Shown piece by piece: positions 6,426-13,999 of a stretch of DNA of 37,462 bases. Made by a program: the position numbers and the translations under genes. This DNA comes from a virus. The DNA lies in IMG/VR virus record IMGVR_UViG_3300027825_000006, positions 1 through 37,462 of that record, one strand, 5' to 3'. A model generated the notes under the pieces. It worked only from the letters and a program-made list of their open reading frames with translations, did not search any database and had not been told where the DNA came from. Numbering within the stretch: position 1 is the stretch's first letter; every line of letters begins with the position of its first letter.

Positions 6426-7262
6426 ATGAAATTACGTTCAATATTTGGTCTAGGTCTAGTAGCATCAACTTCTCTTTTGGCAGATTTTCACGAACCTGTC
6501 GTAAATTTCACATATGCCCCCAATTCAGATTCTAAATTTTTCGCAAGCCTAAATCACCAATCTACTCTTAGCATTACAGAATCTACAGACTTAATGCTTT
6601 ATGGATATTCAAATGTTGATAAAAATTCGAAATTTCATCACGAATTGGGAGTTGGATTTCGCAAACATTTCGAAAAGTTCGGAATTGGCTTGAATGTCGT
6701 TTCAAACCATTTCAACAAATTGGATAGGTTTAATCACCAATTCGTGCCAGGTATTGAATTTCTATTCGGAAATTTTCAAATCTGTTTTAACCGATATATT
6801 CCACTTCCACAGATGAGCAAAAGGAAACTCGATCCTATTGTCGAAATGTATGATGTCAGTGAAATTTCAGCGACATATCGCTTCCTCTCCAATTATGAAG
6901 TCGGTATTGCTCCCTATTTCGTACACCAAACTTCTGAAAAGGGAATTGTTGGCCATGTTGCGGGCTACTTCTTCAACAATTGGAAAGTTGCGGTCAACCC
7001 CTACTATCATTCAGATGAAAAAGGAGCTTCAATTTCTTTGGGATTCGATTTTGGTGGTCCCAAATCAAGCATGAATGCTCCGATTCAAAAGTCTCACAGG
7101 TTCTTCTATTCGGTCCCTGCTCTCCCTCCAAGTAAGGCCGAAACATCATTTAATAACTCCTCATCTAATGAAGAGCCTGTGGTTTCTCATACACCTACGG
7201 TTGACCACTTCGCTGAAGTCGTTAAAAAAGAAGACGGTCAAGTCTATCTAAGAGTTCGTTAA
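6426..7262 (+). CDS. Outer-membrane beta-barrel protein, invasin-like
   Basis: A 278-residue protein with a clear signal peptide (MKLRSIFGLGLVASTSLLA, cleavage about residue 19). Then come alternating amphipathic strands to about residue 205, including ELGVGFRKHF, FVPGIEFLFG and a final GASISLGFDFG. The pattern resembles the inverse-autotransporter (intimin/invasin) beta domain, though the periplasmic LysM and passenger domains are absent. The last 70 residues are rich in S, P and N and probably lie outside the barrel. It would insert in the host outer membrane, which fits a lysogenic-conversion or superinfection-exclusion gene rather than a virion part. GAGG precedes the ATG. A terminator follows at 7316. 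Confidence 0.7.
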   Translation: MKLRSIFGLGLVASTSLLADFHEPVVNFTYAPNSDSKFFASLNHQSTLSITESTDLMLYGYSNVDKNSKFHHELGVGFRKHFEKFGIGLNVVSNHFNKLDRFNHQFVPGIEFLFGNFQICFNRYIPLPQMSKRKLDPIVEMYDVSEISATYRFLSNYEVGIAPYFVHQTSEKGIVGHVAGYFFNNWKVAVNPYYHSDEKGASISLGFDFGGPKSSMNAPIQKSHRFFYSVPALPPSKAETSFNNSSSNEEPVVSHTPTVDHFAEVVKKEDGQVYLRVR

Positions 7263-7315
7263 TTGTTGACATAGGATTGTGTTAATTAAAAACCGACGCA
7301 ATGTTACGTCATGTT

Positions 7316-7348
7316 GGGGCATCCTTTCCTATTAGGATAGCCCCTTTT
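7316..7348 (+). terminator. Rho-independent terminator after the barrel gene
   Basis: GGGGC-ATCC pairs with GGAT-A-GCCCC (nine base pairs with one bulged A) around a loop of about 7-8 nt, followed by TTTT. It ends the operon that starts at 5532 and separates it from the gene at 7380. Confidence 0.75.
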
Positions 7349-7379
7349 CAAATAATTTATTTAATGGTATCCGTGGGTT

Positions 7380-7892
7380 ATGGATATCAATAAAAAATTT
7401 GAAAGTCATTTCGTTAAGTCACGCGATCAGATCAAAAAAGACCCATCCGCGGTAGGCCAAGCTGTCTACGACATTCTTAGAAAGCCACAGCAGCCCATGC
7501 TTGTGGAAGACATTCTTGACCAATATCAGCACGCCTATGTTAGAAAAATGCAAGAAGTTGTCCAGGATCAGATAAACAAATATGACCCACCGTTTTACAT
7601 CGTTGTCTTCTCTAAAAAAGAGCATTGGTGCGAACTTGTCATGAGAAATTGGTTTGTGGCTAGGCAAACCTGTCCATCACCTAAGTTCCTTCGACATGAG
7701 TTTCCAAATCACATGCACACTGTCTACTCTTATGATAAAAGAAATGACAGGATTGAAGTGTTATGGACACTTCCGACTAAACAAGATTCCGATACAGTGT
7801 TGAAGAATCCACATCTGTATGATCGGGAGTTGGTGAGGTACATAACTGATTTTGAAAAAAACAATTTACATCCGGCTTGCATAGCGGCTTGA
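7380..7892 (+). CDS. Phage protein of unknown function
   Basis: A 170-residue soluble protein, probably alpha/beta. Similar proteins sit between portal and scaffold genes in other podovirus-like genomes as far as I recall, but I cannot name a family. Visible features: an N-terminal helical part with PQQPMLVEDILDQYQ, a central CELVMRNWFVARQTCPSP segment, and WTLPTKQDSDTVL near residue 128. The ribosome site is weak (GTGGG). The last 116 nt overlap the convergent DUF551-like gene 7777-8043 on the other strand. Confidence 0.75.
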   Translation: MDINKKFESHFVKSRDQIKKDPSAVGQAVYDILRKPQQPMLVEDILDQYQHAYVRKMQEVVQDQINKYDPPFYIVVFSKKEHWCELVMRNWFVARQTCPSPKFLRHEFPNHMHTVYSYDKRNDRIEVLWTLPTKQDSDTVLKNPHLYDRELVRYITDFEKNNLHPACIAA

Positions 7893-8043
7893 ATTGCTGC
7901 CACGCCAGCACGTTATAATCATCATCGCCGAGTCCGAAGCTGTCATTTTCAAAATAGCTCAAAATAGGGCCCTTTTTGACAAGATACACCAAATAATGTC
8001 CATTTTTGCTGGGAAGATCTTCTTCAACTAGTGTCCAGTTCAT
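7777..8043 (-). CDS. DUF551-like small protein
   Basis: An 88-residue protein. The first 55 residues look like DUF551: MNWTLVEEDLPSKNGHYLVY at the N-terminus and VLAWQQFKPL in place of the C-terminal WMPLP signature. The remaining 30 residues run antisense into the 3' end of the gene at 7380 and look unrelated, as if the original stop was lost by insertion or deletion. The start overlaps the stop of the upstream membrane gene (ATGA). It is a fourth DUF551-like copy, about 6 kb from the other three. Confidence 0.6.
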   Translation of the reverse strand: MNWTLVEEDLPSKNGHYLVYLVKKGPILSYFENDSFGLGDDDYNVLAWQQFKPLCKPDVNCFFQNQLCTSPTPDHTDVDSSTLYRNLV

Positions 8044-8270
8044 AAATTACTAGTGCCTGTTTTGTGTCCAAGCAAAAAGGCGATAATTGTTTGCATCATG
8101 CCTTTTATCCCAGCTATTTCCTGTTTAACGCCATTCATCTCGCCCTCCATATGATTTAACCTATTTCCAATGGCTTCTATTTTATCAAAAAGCCTTTCTT
8201 GTCTGAAAAACATCCAAGCAAATGCGGCTAATATTGGTAGCGTAACTTGTAAAAAGATATCCCAATCCAT
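8040..8270 (-). CDS. Small membrane-anchored coiled-coil protein
   Basis: A 76-residue protein. Residues about 5-21 are hydrophobic (IFLQVTLPILAAFAWMFF), followed by a heptad region (residues 25-60) and a second hydrophobic patch near the C-terminus (IIAFLLGH). GAGGTG stands 5-7 nt before the ATG. It is coupled to the DUF551-like gene by ATGA. It has the same build as the genes at 42-365 and 22914-23150. Function unknown; the topology would allow a lysis or exclusion role. Confidence 0.7.
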   Translation of the reverse strand: MDWDIFLQVTLPILAAFAWMFFRQERLFDKIEAIGNRLNHMEGEMNGVKQEIAGIKGMMQTIIAFLLGHKTGTSNL

Positions 8271-8329
8271 TTTTCACCTCGTAAATATCTTAACAATTCT
8301 CCTCATTCCTGCACATATATAAAAATTAT

Positions 8330-8358
8330 TTGACAAATTTATCCCCCATGCCTATCAA
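8330..8358 (+). promoter_or_regulatory. Sigma70-type promoter of the scaffold/capsid operon
   Basis: TTGACA at 8330-8335, a perfect -35 box, 17 nt spacer, TATCAA at 8353-8358, preceded by AAAAATTATT as at 5471. The transcript would have an 85 nt leader before the scaffold start, containing GGCG/GCC and GGG/CCC inverted repeats that could fold. Confidence 0.7.
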
Positions 8359-8449
8359 GTAATTATTAGAGACTGTTTCGCTAGGGCGCGTAAGTCCCAC
8401 AGTTTCAACTTATAGGCGTAATAGGTACTCGCCATACCAAAGGAAGCAC

Positions 8450-9178
8450 ATGTCAGAAGAAGAACAAGAGAGTGTAGAGCAAGAAGTTGCTCAGGCTGTC
8501 ACTCCGGCCGAAGAAGCTGAAAGTGCGAAAGAAGCGCAGAAGGCAGAAGCCTTTGCGAAGAAGTCACAAAATGACCAAGAGCGCAATTGGAAAGAAACCC
8601 GACGCACCATACAAGAACTTGAGAGAAAAGCTAAAGAACAAGAAGAGCTGATCCAGAGATTGACGGCGCCGAAAGCAGAAGAAGATGAACTTGCCAAGCT
8701 TGGAGATGATGACATCATCACATACGGACAGCATAAAAAAGCTGTTAGAAAAGAAGCTAAGCAAATTGCGCGAGAAGCTATTCAGGAATATGTCGCGTCG
8801 ACAGTCGATGAAAGAATTCAGCAGAAGTTCCCAGATTTCACTCAGGTAGTTACGCAAGAAAATATTGATTATTTGAACGAAAATGAACCAGAAATTGCAA
8901 AATCCTTAAAAGACATTGCTGATCCTTATGTTCAAAGCGTTACGGCCTATAAGATGATGAAAATGATCAAAGTAAACACTGTCCCCGAATTATCGGCTCA
9001 AGTGCAAAAAGAGAAAGAACAGGCGATTAGAAACTTGAAAAAGCCAGGTTCTTCACAGTCAATTCCTCAATCTAAAGCTATAGGTAGCGCGCATACCTTT
9101 GACCAAGCCGGTCCTCGAACAAAAGATGAAAAGGCTCGGTTTTATAAAGAAATGCAAGATGCTATTAAAGGATTCTGA
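8450..9178 (+). CDS. Capsid scaffolding protein
   Basis: A 242-residue, highly charged, helix-rich protein placed directly before the major capsid gene, the usual location of a podovirus scaffold. The N-terminal 100 residues are rich in E, K, Q and A and predicted coiled coil; the middle contains QKFPDFTQVVTQENIDYLNE and the C-terminus is basic and helical (DEKARFYKEMQDAIKGF), as in scaffolds that bind the coat protein through their C-terminal end. It would guide procapsid assembly and then leave. AAAGGAAG precedes the ATG. The assignment rests on position and composition rather than on a specific motif. Confidence 0.8.
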   Translation: MSEEEQESVEQEVAQAVTPAEEAESAKEAQKAEAFAKKSQNDQERNWKETRRTIQELERKAKEQEELIQRLTAPKAEEDELAKLGDDDIITYGQHKKAVRKEAKQIAREAIQEYVASTVDERIQQKFPDFTQVVTQENIDYLNENEPEIAKSLKDIADPYVQSVTAYKMMKMIKVNTVPELSAQVQKEKEQAIRNLKKPGSSQSIPQSKAIGSAHTFDQAGPRTKDEKARFYKEMQDAIKGF

Positions 9179-9205
9179 TCTGGTTCCTAACAATTAGGAA
9201 CTAAA

Positions 9206-9498
9206 ATGTCGATCACAACAACGAGCGTTCTGCCAGCTCCAGTGCAGCAGACCTTCTCCTTCAAGTTGCTGTCGGTTCCCGTCCCCTACATGATCCACAA
9301 AATACCTGCGGATCTCAAAGCGATGCCCCGTAATGGCGGTATAGCGCTTCGTATGAGACGTTATAACCCACTGGCAACTGCCCCTGTTCCCCTTGGAAAT
9401 AGTGGAATTACACCACCTCCGCAACAATTGACTGCGGTCAATATTGATGCACAGATGGATTTTTACGGTTCTAGCCAAGTAACTGATTATCAAATGGT
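9206..9498 (+). CDS. Major capsid protein, exon 1
   Basis: First exon of the split coat-protein gene (about 98 residues). It begins MSITTTSVLPAPVQQTF; GAIALRMRR-like sequence (GGIALRMRRYNPLATA) and IDAQMDFYGSSQVTDYQM follow, matching the N-terminal arm and E-loop region of N4-gp56-like HK97-fold coat proteins. In genomic reading it hits a stop at 9503, far too early for a coat protein. The missing part is found in exon 2 at 10240. Joined, the junction reads DYQM-V-TLQNQDPVLNEAAQ and gives 317 residues. AGGA is 7 nt before the start. Confidence 0.85.
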
Positions 9499-10239
9499 TG
9501 CATAATGTGCCGTAACAAGTTGAGCATTGGCATGACATACATATTGCTCAACGAGCAGGTAGACAGAATTGCCTGCTTTAAACCGTTTCTAATATACCGA
9601 GAAACCCTAAATGTGTTACCATCATGGTATTCAAACCAAGAGGTAATATGTACGGCAACTCGAAGGAAGCAGCAATGGGCTATGTAGCTGGGATAATTGA
9701 TGGAGAGGGTGCGATATTTATTACGCACGATTACTTCATTCATAAAAATCCTGTGCATAGACTCGAAATAAGAATTGGAATGATACATAAAGAAGCATTG
9801 GATTTTTTAGTGAAAACTTTGAATGTTGGAAAGGTTGTTTTAGAAAAATCTTATGCAAACAAAAGACCTATGTATCGTTTAGTTTATCAAAACCGAGATG
9901 ATATAAGAAATGTTCTCGATCAGATTTATCCTTATTTATTAGTTAAGAAACAACAAGCAGATATAGCTTACGAATTTTTAGATAAAGCATTGGGTCAAAG
10001 AGGCCGATGGTTATCCGAAGAAAAAAAAGAAATTCGAAAGAATTTATATATCCGCATGAGAGAGCTTAACGGAATTGCCGCACCTGCAACGACTGAACGA
10101 AATGGCAAGCGCGGACGTAGTAGAAGCGTCCGTCTTGAAGCAACAGTCTAAACTCACAGGAAACTGTGAGAGGATGGGTCGAAGCACCCGTCCCGCCAGA
10201 AATGGTCAGTAGGGAGAGAAACCCGAAAGTAATAGTCTG
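9499..10239 (+). ncRNA. Group I intron in the major capsid gene
   Basis: A 741 nt insertion splitting the coat gene in frame. Exon end ATGGT (9494-9498) can pair with GCCGT (9509-9513), ending in the required U-G pair (P1). TTGAGCA...TGCTCAA forms P2. GACTG (10091-10095, inside a GCAACGACTGAACG R-like element) pairs with CAGTC (10144-10148), a likely P7. P9 is CTCACAG-GAAA-CTGTGAG (10153-10170), and a further hairpin spans 10172-10193. The intron would end at G10239. An in-frame alternative is 9500-10246. Folding was done by eye; P3-P6 and P8 are not fully assigned. Confidence 0.8.
9648..10151 (+). CDS. LAGLIDADG homing endonuclease (intron-encoded)
   Basis: A 167-residue protein with one LAGLIDADG motif, GYVAGIIDGEGAIF (residues about 11-24), where the acidic residue near its end coordinates the catalytic metal. 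A single motif means it should act as a homodimer and cut an intronless copy of the capsid gene to spread the intron. AAGAGG 4 nt before the ATG at 9648 decides the start over the longer 9624 frame. The C-terminal basic tail (NGKRGRSRSVRL) is encoded by the intron core, and its TAA follows the P7 3' strand directly. The codon usage is A/T-richer than the capsid exons, as expected for an invading element. Confidence 0.9.
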   Translation: MYGNSKEAAMGYVAGIIDGEGAIFITHDYFIHKNPVHRLEIRIGMIHKEALDFLVKTLNVGKVVLEKSYANKRPMYRLVYQNRDDIRNVLDQIYPYLLVKKQQADIAYEFLDKALGQRGRWLSEEKKEIRKNLYIRMRELNGIAAPATTERNGKRGRSRSVRLEATV

Positions 10240-10900
10240 AACTCTGCAGAACCAAGACCCAGTTCTGAACGAAGCGGCTCAACGTCTCGGCGTTTCCCTT
10301 CGTCAAACTGAAGACCAGTTGATGAGCTCAATGCTCGCTTCAACTGCCTCTTTCATTAACTGCGTGGGTGGTGCTAACGGTGACAACCCAACTGAAATTT
10401 CACGTTCGGACGTGGATACAGTGGTTCGTACCCTCCGCGGAAACAACGCTTACAGCTTCTTAACAGGAGTTGAAGGTGAAGACCGCTTTGGTACCGCTCC
10501 AGTTCGTGATGCCTACTTCGGCCTTGGCCATACCGACCTCATTGGTCAGTTGGACAACGTTCAAGGTTTCATCCAAAAGTGGAACTATCCCAACCAACAA
10601 TCCACGCTCGATGCCGAGTGGGGAACTGTGGCTAATATTCGCTTCTTGCTCTCCTCTATTGGAAGCATTTCCGCGAACGCCTCATTGCTAGGTGCTAACG
10701 TTTATAACATCTTCTGCGTAGGTAGAGAGGCTTATGCCGCTATTGAGCAAGATGGCTATAGCGCTCAATTCATCTATCGTCCGCCAATCTATGATTCACC
10801 ATTAGCCCTCAACGCTTCTGTTGGATACAAGTTTGCAGAAGTTCCAAGAATCACCAACGACACGTGGGTATTTAACCTACGATGCACATTAACAGCTTAA
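10240..10900 (+). CDS. Major capsid protein, exon 2
   Basis: Second exon, about 219 residues, continuing the HK97-fold coat protein. In frame upstream of any start codon the sequence TLQNQDPVLNEAAQRLG is already coat protein, showing that the gene does not begin at the TTG near 10319. Other family features: RQTEDQLMSSMLASTASFIN, DVDTVVRTLRGNNAY, GTAPVRDAYFGLGHTDLIGQ and, at the C-terminus, SVGYKFAEVPRITNDTWVF. About 415-420 copies would form the shell if T=7 as in related podoviruses; that is assumption. AAGGAGAT and the next gene follow 10 bp later. Confidence 0.88.
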
Positions 10901-10910
10901 GGAGATAACT

Positions 10911-11993
10911 ATGTCATATTCATATGCATCTGCCTTAACAGGCGTCGTCACTCAAGCAGCTACAGCTGCTACATTAAACATCCCCATTCCAGGATTTGGC
11001 GATTTGCTCAAATTTGAGATTGTGGATTTAACTCAAACGGCAATTAACAACGCAGCTAATACAAATATGCTTTCAGCTTATTGGTATAAAGATATGAATG
11101 CTGGAACTGCTTATGTCGTTAACCGTGTTAGTGGTCAAAACACTACAACTTTAACGAGCGTATTAACCGGTGGATTTACACTAGTTGATCCGACAGCAAG
11201 CCCATTGCAAGCTGCTCAAACCGGTACTGCTATCACGGCAGCTACACCGGCTGTGGTTACACTCAATGGCCACGGGTATAGCATTGGGGATACTGTTCTT
11301 CTTACAAACACAACTGGAATGCTTCAGATTGCAGGAATGGCTTTCACTATTACTGCGGTCTCTACAAACACCTTTACTTTGGGTTATTTGAGCGCTGTTG
11401 GTTTTGCTGCTGCTGCGACTAACGTTGTAGCTCGTAAGTCGAACTTTTTGTCTCCTTTTGTACCACGTAGAATGCGTATCACAGCTGTCGCTACAGGAAC
11501 ATCATTGGGTGTTCAAGGCGCCGGAACGAGTTCAATTATCACACTTGCTGAAACTAACCTTTATAAAGTTGGTCAAGCAGTGAGAATTTATGTTCCAAGT
11601 ACCTTTATTACAGCTGGAAGTAATCCATTTACTCAGCCTGGAATTATTGGAACAAATTCTACGATAGCGCAAATTGTAACAGCCACAATCACAGCGATTA
11701 ATACAGCTGATGCTTCTGCTGTTACAAACACTATCACAGTCAACATCAACAGCACAGGAACAACTTTTGCATTCCCCACATCAGCAGTAGCTGCTACGGG
11801 CGTGCAACAACCGTTCGTTGAGCCTGTTGGTGAAGCTGCTAGCACAAACGTATCTGGTGTCAACGCAGCAAACTTGCTCGATGACAGAACCCAGAATACT
11901 GGAACTAACATCATGCAACTCGGACTCAACGTCTATGGCGTCGCAAACGATGTCATCCGTTGGTTCGCATGGCGTGGTGCTGTTAATAGCTAA
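10911..11993 (+). CDS. Capsid-associated structural protein (decoration or head fibre)
   Basis: A 360-residue, threonine/alanine-rich, beta-rich protein directly downstream of the coat gene, behind AAGGAGAT. Its middle part (residues about 100-160, VTLNGHGYSIGDTVLL then MLQIAGMAFTITAVSTNTF) looks like the E1 FCCH-type beta module found in many phage structural proteins. The C-terminal QLGLNVYGVANDVIRWFAW is probably the conserved end. Position suggests a decoration or minor head protein; the exact role is inferred. A strong terminator closes the operon. Confidence 0.65.
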   Translation: MSYSYASALTGVVTQAATAATLNIPIPGFGDLLKFEIVDLTQTAINNAANTNMLSAYWYKDMNAGTAYVVNRVSGQNTTTLTSVLTGGFTLVDPTASPLQAAQTGTAITAATPAVVTLNGHGYSIGDTVLLTNTTGMLQIAGMAFTITAVSTNTFTLGYLSAVGFAAAATNVVARKSNFLSPFVPRRMRITAVATGTSLGVQGAGTSSIITLAETNLYKVGQAVRIYVPSTFITAGSNPFTQPGIIGTNSTIAQIVTATITAINTADASAVTNTITVNINSTGTTFAFPTSAVAATGVQQPFVEPVGEAASTNVSGVNAANLLDDRTQNTGTNIMQLGLNVYGVANDVIRWFAWRGAVNS

Positions 11994-12002
11994 CATAACC
12001 TA

Positions 12003-12025
12003 GGGGGCTTCGGCCCCCTTTTTTT
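12003..12025 (+). terminator. Strong rho-independent terminator after capsid operon
   Basis: GGGGGC-TTCG-GCCCCC followed by seven T. A perfect six-pair GC stem with the very stable TTCG tetraloop, 10 bp after the stop of the structural gene. Confidence 0.95.
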
Positions 12026-12031
12026 GAACTA

Positions 12032-12043
12032 AATGTAAAGTAA
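12032..12043 (+). promoter_or_regulatory. Second exact copy of AATGTAAAGTAA
   Basis: Identical 12-mer to 1695-1706, 14 bp before the ATG at 12058 and directly after the terminator. No -35-like box lies at the right distance, because that position is inside the terminator hairpin. So it may be an activator or late-transcription site rather than a standard promoter. Confidence 0.35.
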
Positions 12044-12057
12044 TTTTTTGAGGAACA

Positions 12058-12567
12058 ATGGCTAAAAAATCTGATCTAGATATCGCAAACTCGGTAACAC
12101 CCGTTCTTGAGGCCCCTAATGTGGCAAAGCCTTCGAAAGAAATCGTTAAGGAAAAAATCCAAGAACTAATCAAACAAGAAACTCGCCTTGTAAAAGGTGT
12201 CTTTCAAAGTTTTGAAACACCAGGAGCAACAGTAACTGTCACCTATAGAAAGTATCCTGGTATTCCTGTTTTCAGAAAGGAAATGACCGATGGAATGACT
12301 TATGAGGTCCCTCTTTATATCGCTCGTTTTCTTAATGGAATTGATGTTTCCGCAGGCGCCTTGGGAGATCCCAGTAAGCGCAATCAAAATGTAGGGACCT
12401 GTGGATATGGAGTCCATGGCTTCAAAACTGCCGGAGATGAACTTGTTAGAAGCACTATGGGAGTGGGTCCTGCTGGAGAAGGAGGAATTCCTGTCCCTAT
12501 TGTTGGAATCACCTCTCGGAAACGTCGCTATGGATTCCAGTCGATGGAGTTCGGCGGAGAAGAATAA
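12058..12567 (+). CDS. Conserved phage structural protein, unknown role
   Basis: A 169-residue protein beginning MAKKSDLDIANSVTP. The N-terminal third is charged and helical (SKEIVKEKIQELIKQET), followed by a beta-rich part with VTVTYRKYPGIPVFRKEM and YGFQSMEFGGEE at the C-terminus. Proteins of this size between the coat and adaptor genes are regular in podovirus-like genomes. A head-completion or coat-associated role is plausible but not proved. GAGG is 6 nt before the ATG. The stop overlaps the next start (TAATG). Confidence 0.65.
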   Translation: MAKKSDLDIANSVTPVLEAPNVAKPSKEIVKEKIQELIKQETRLVKGVFQSFETPGATVTVTYRKYPGIPVFRKEMTDGMTYEVPLYIARFLNGIDVSAGALGDPSKRNQNVGTCGYGVHGFKTAGDELVRSTMGVGPAGEGGIPVPIVGITSRKRRYGFQSMEFGGEE

Positions 12568-12914
12568 TGACAACGCCTGTTTGGCAGCCCGCTGCACGGA
12601 TTATTTCATCTATTACAAATGCCAATCCTGGGGTAGTTACAACGACTACCCCTCATGGTTATTTTAATGGGCTCATTATTCTTTTCTTTTTTCCTAGCAA
12701 ATTCGGAATGCAAGAACTTGTAGGTAACAACTATGTCATTACTATTTTAAGTCCTACGACATTTTCTATCAATCAAGATACTACTCTTTTTAATCCTTTT
12801 ACTCTTGCTGTCACAACCCAACAACCTCAAGTCAGTCCCGTTGGTGAAGTGGCATCAACTCTCAAAAATGTTGAGAAAAATCTTTTAATCCCCGTTGGAG
12901 GACCATCCCCATGA
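12567..12914 (+). CDS. Small beta-rich structural protein
   Basis: A 115-residue protein with an FCCH-like beta module: NANPGVVTTTTPHGYFNGLI then a G-M-Q-E-L-V-G-N-N-Y-V-I-T-I pattern and SPTTFSINQDT. The same module is found in the preceding operon's structural protein and three times in the 919-residue tail protein. It is joined on both sides (TAATG and ATGA), so it belongs to the adaptor/tail operon. A role as tail or connector component is inferred. Confidence 0.65.
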   Translation: MTTPVWQPAARIISSITNANPGVVTTTTPHGYFNGLIILFFFPSKFGMQELVGNNYVITILSPTTFSINQDTTLFNPFTLAVTTQQPQVSPVGEVASTLKNVEKNLLIPVGGPSP

Positions 12915-13999
12915 GTACTCTTCCTAATACATTAGCCGATATTCGCACAAAAGTTAGACGAATAACTGGCAGACCATCTCCGACTCAAATATCCGATACA
13001 GATATAGATAAGTATATCAACACCTTCTACGTCTATGACATGCCTGAGCATCTTAAGATGGAGTCTTTGAGATATAACTATGAGTTCACGACTACTGCGA
13101 ATATTCCTACCTATGACATGCCTACCGGGACCTATTTGACTGCTATGCCCCCTGTTTATATCGGCGGTTATGAATCCTATATGACTCAAAGTCGTCAGAA
13201 CTTTTTCAGAAATAACCCTCAACTTAATTTCCTTCAACAGCGAGTTTATACCGGAAATGGTACGATTGGACCTTATAACGGTCAAAATTTGACTAATTTA
13301 CCTATCATTCCTGGATTTAAACCCAATCCACCAGGAGCTTTTGTAGCATGGTCGGGAGCCAATGATATTCCAGCATCATTTCTTAATTGGAATGTATTAG
13401 TCTCCGCATTAGGAACACCCAATGCAACTTCTGGGATATCACCTTCAATTACGCTTATTGACGATGGATTAGGCAATCTTTTTGCCCCCACTGATGCTAG
13501 TATAAATCCTGCCAATAATAGAGGGACCATCAACTACATTACAGGGGCAATAACCATCACGAATTTCCCTTTCGCGATCCCCAATGGGAATGCAATCAAT
13601 GTTCAGTACACACCATATGTAGCAAACCGTCCTCAATCTGTGGTTTTTTTCCAAGATCAGTTCGTTTTGTATCCTATTCCTGACCAAGCTTATACTGTTT
13701 CCTTTGAAGTCTATAAATATCCCACAGCATTTTCTAATACAGACTTTTTAGGGCTTACTAGTCCGCAGGTGAATGAATGGTGGCAAATGGTTGCTCTAGG
13801 AGCGTGCCTCAAGATTTTTGAGGACAATGCTGATTTAGAAAGTTATATGAAGTTCAGACCTTTAATGGAAGAATACATGAAACTTAGTCTTAGACGAACG
13901 ATCGTCCAGCAAACTAGCGAAAGAGCTGCAACGATTTACACAGAGCAATCTAGCCCGTTTAATCAGTGGCCATTCGGGAATGCTTTTAGTGGGTTTTAA
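12911..13999 (+). CDS. Head-tail adaptor protein (P22 gp4-like)
   Basis: A 362-residue protein. The N-terminus (LADIRTKVRRITGRPSPTQ, then DTDIDKYINTFYVYDMPEH) has the helical pattern of podovirus connector proteins that bind below the portal. The middle holds YDMPTGTYLTAMPPVYIGGY and NYITGAITITNFPFA. The C-terminal third contains QSVVFFQDQFVLYPIPDQAY and EWWQMVALGACLKIFEDNAD, similar to the end of gp4-like proteins. At 362 residues it is longer than P22 gp4 (166 residues), with an inserted beta domain. Joined to the gene upstream by ATGA. Confidence 0.75.
   Translation: MSTLPNTLADIRTKVRRITGRPSPTQISDTDIDKYINTFYVYDMPEHLKMESLRYNYEFTTTANIPTYDMPTGTYLTAMPPVYIGGYESYMTQSRQNFFRNNPQLNFLQQRVYTGNGTIGPYNGQNLTNLPIIPGFKPNPPGAFVAWSGANDIPASFLNWNVLVSALGTPNATSGISPSITLIDDGLGNLFAPTDASINPANNRGTINYITGAITITNFPFAIPNGNAINVQYTPYVANRPQSVVFFQDQFVLYPIPDQAYTVSFEVYKYPTAFSNTDFLGLTSPQVNEWWQMVALGACLKIFEDNADLESYMKFRPLMEEYMKLSLRRTIVQQTSERAATIYTEQSSPFNQWPFGNAFSGF

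Noticed and set aside
9194-9788. Leftward frames across capsid exon 1 and the intron
   Set aside because: No ribosome sites and they lie opposite sequence explained by coat protein, intron RNA and endonuclease.
10319-10900. A separate capsid gene starting with TTG at 10319
   Set aside because: Family sequence (QNQDPVLNEAAQRLG) continues upstream in frame to 10241, and no ribosome site precedes 10319; a spliced exon explains it better.
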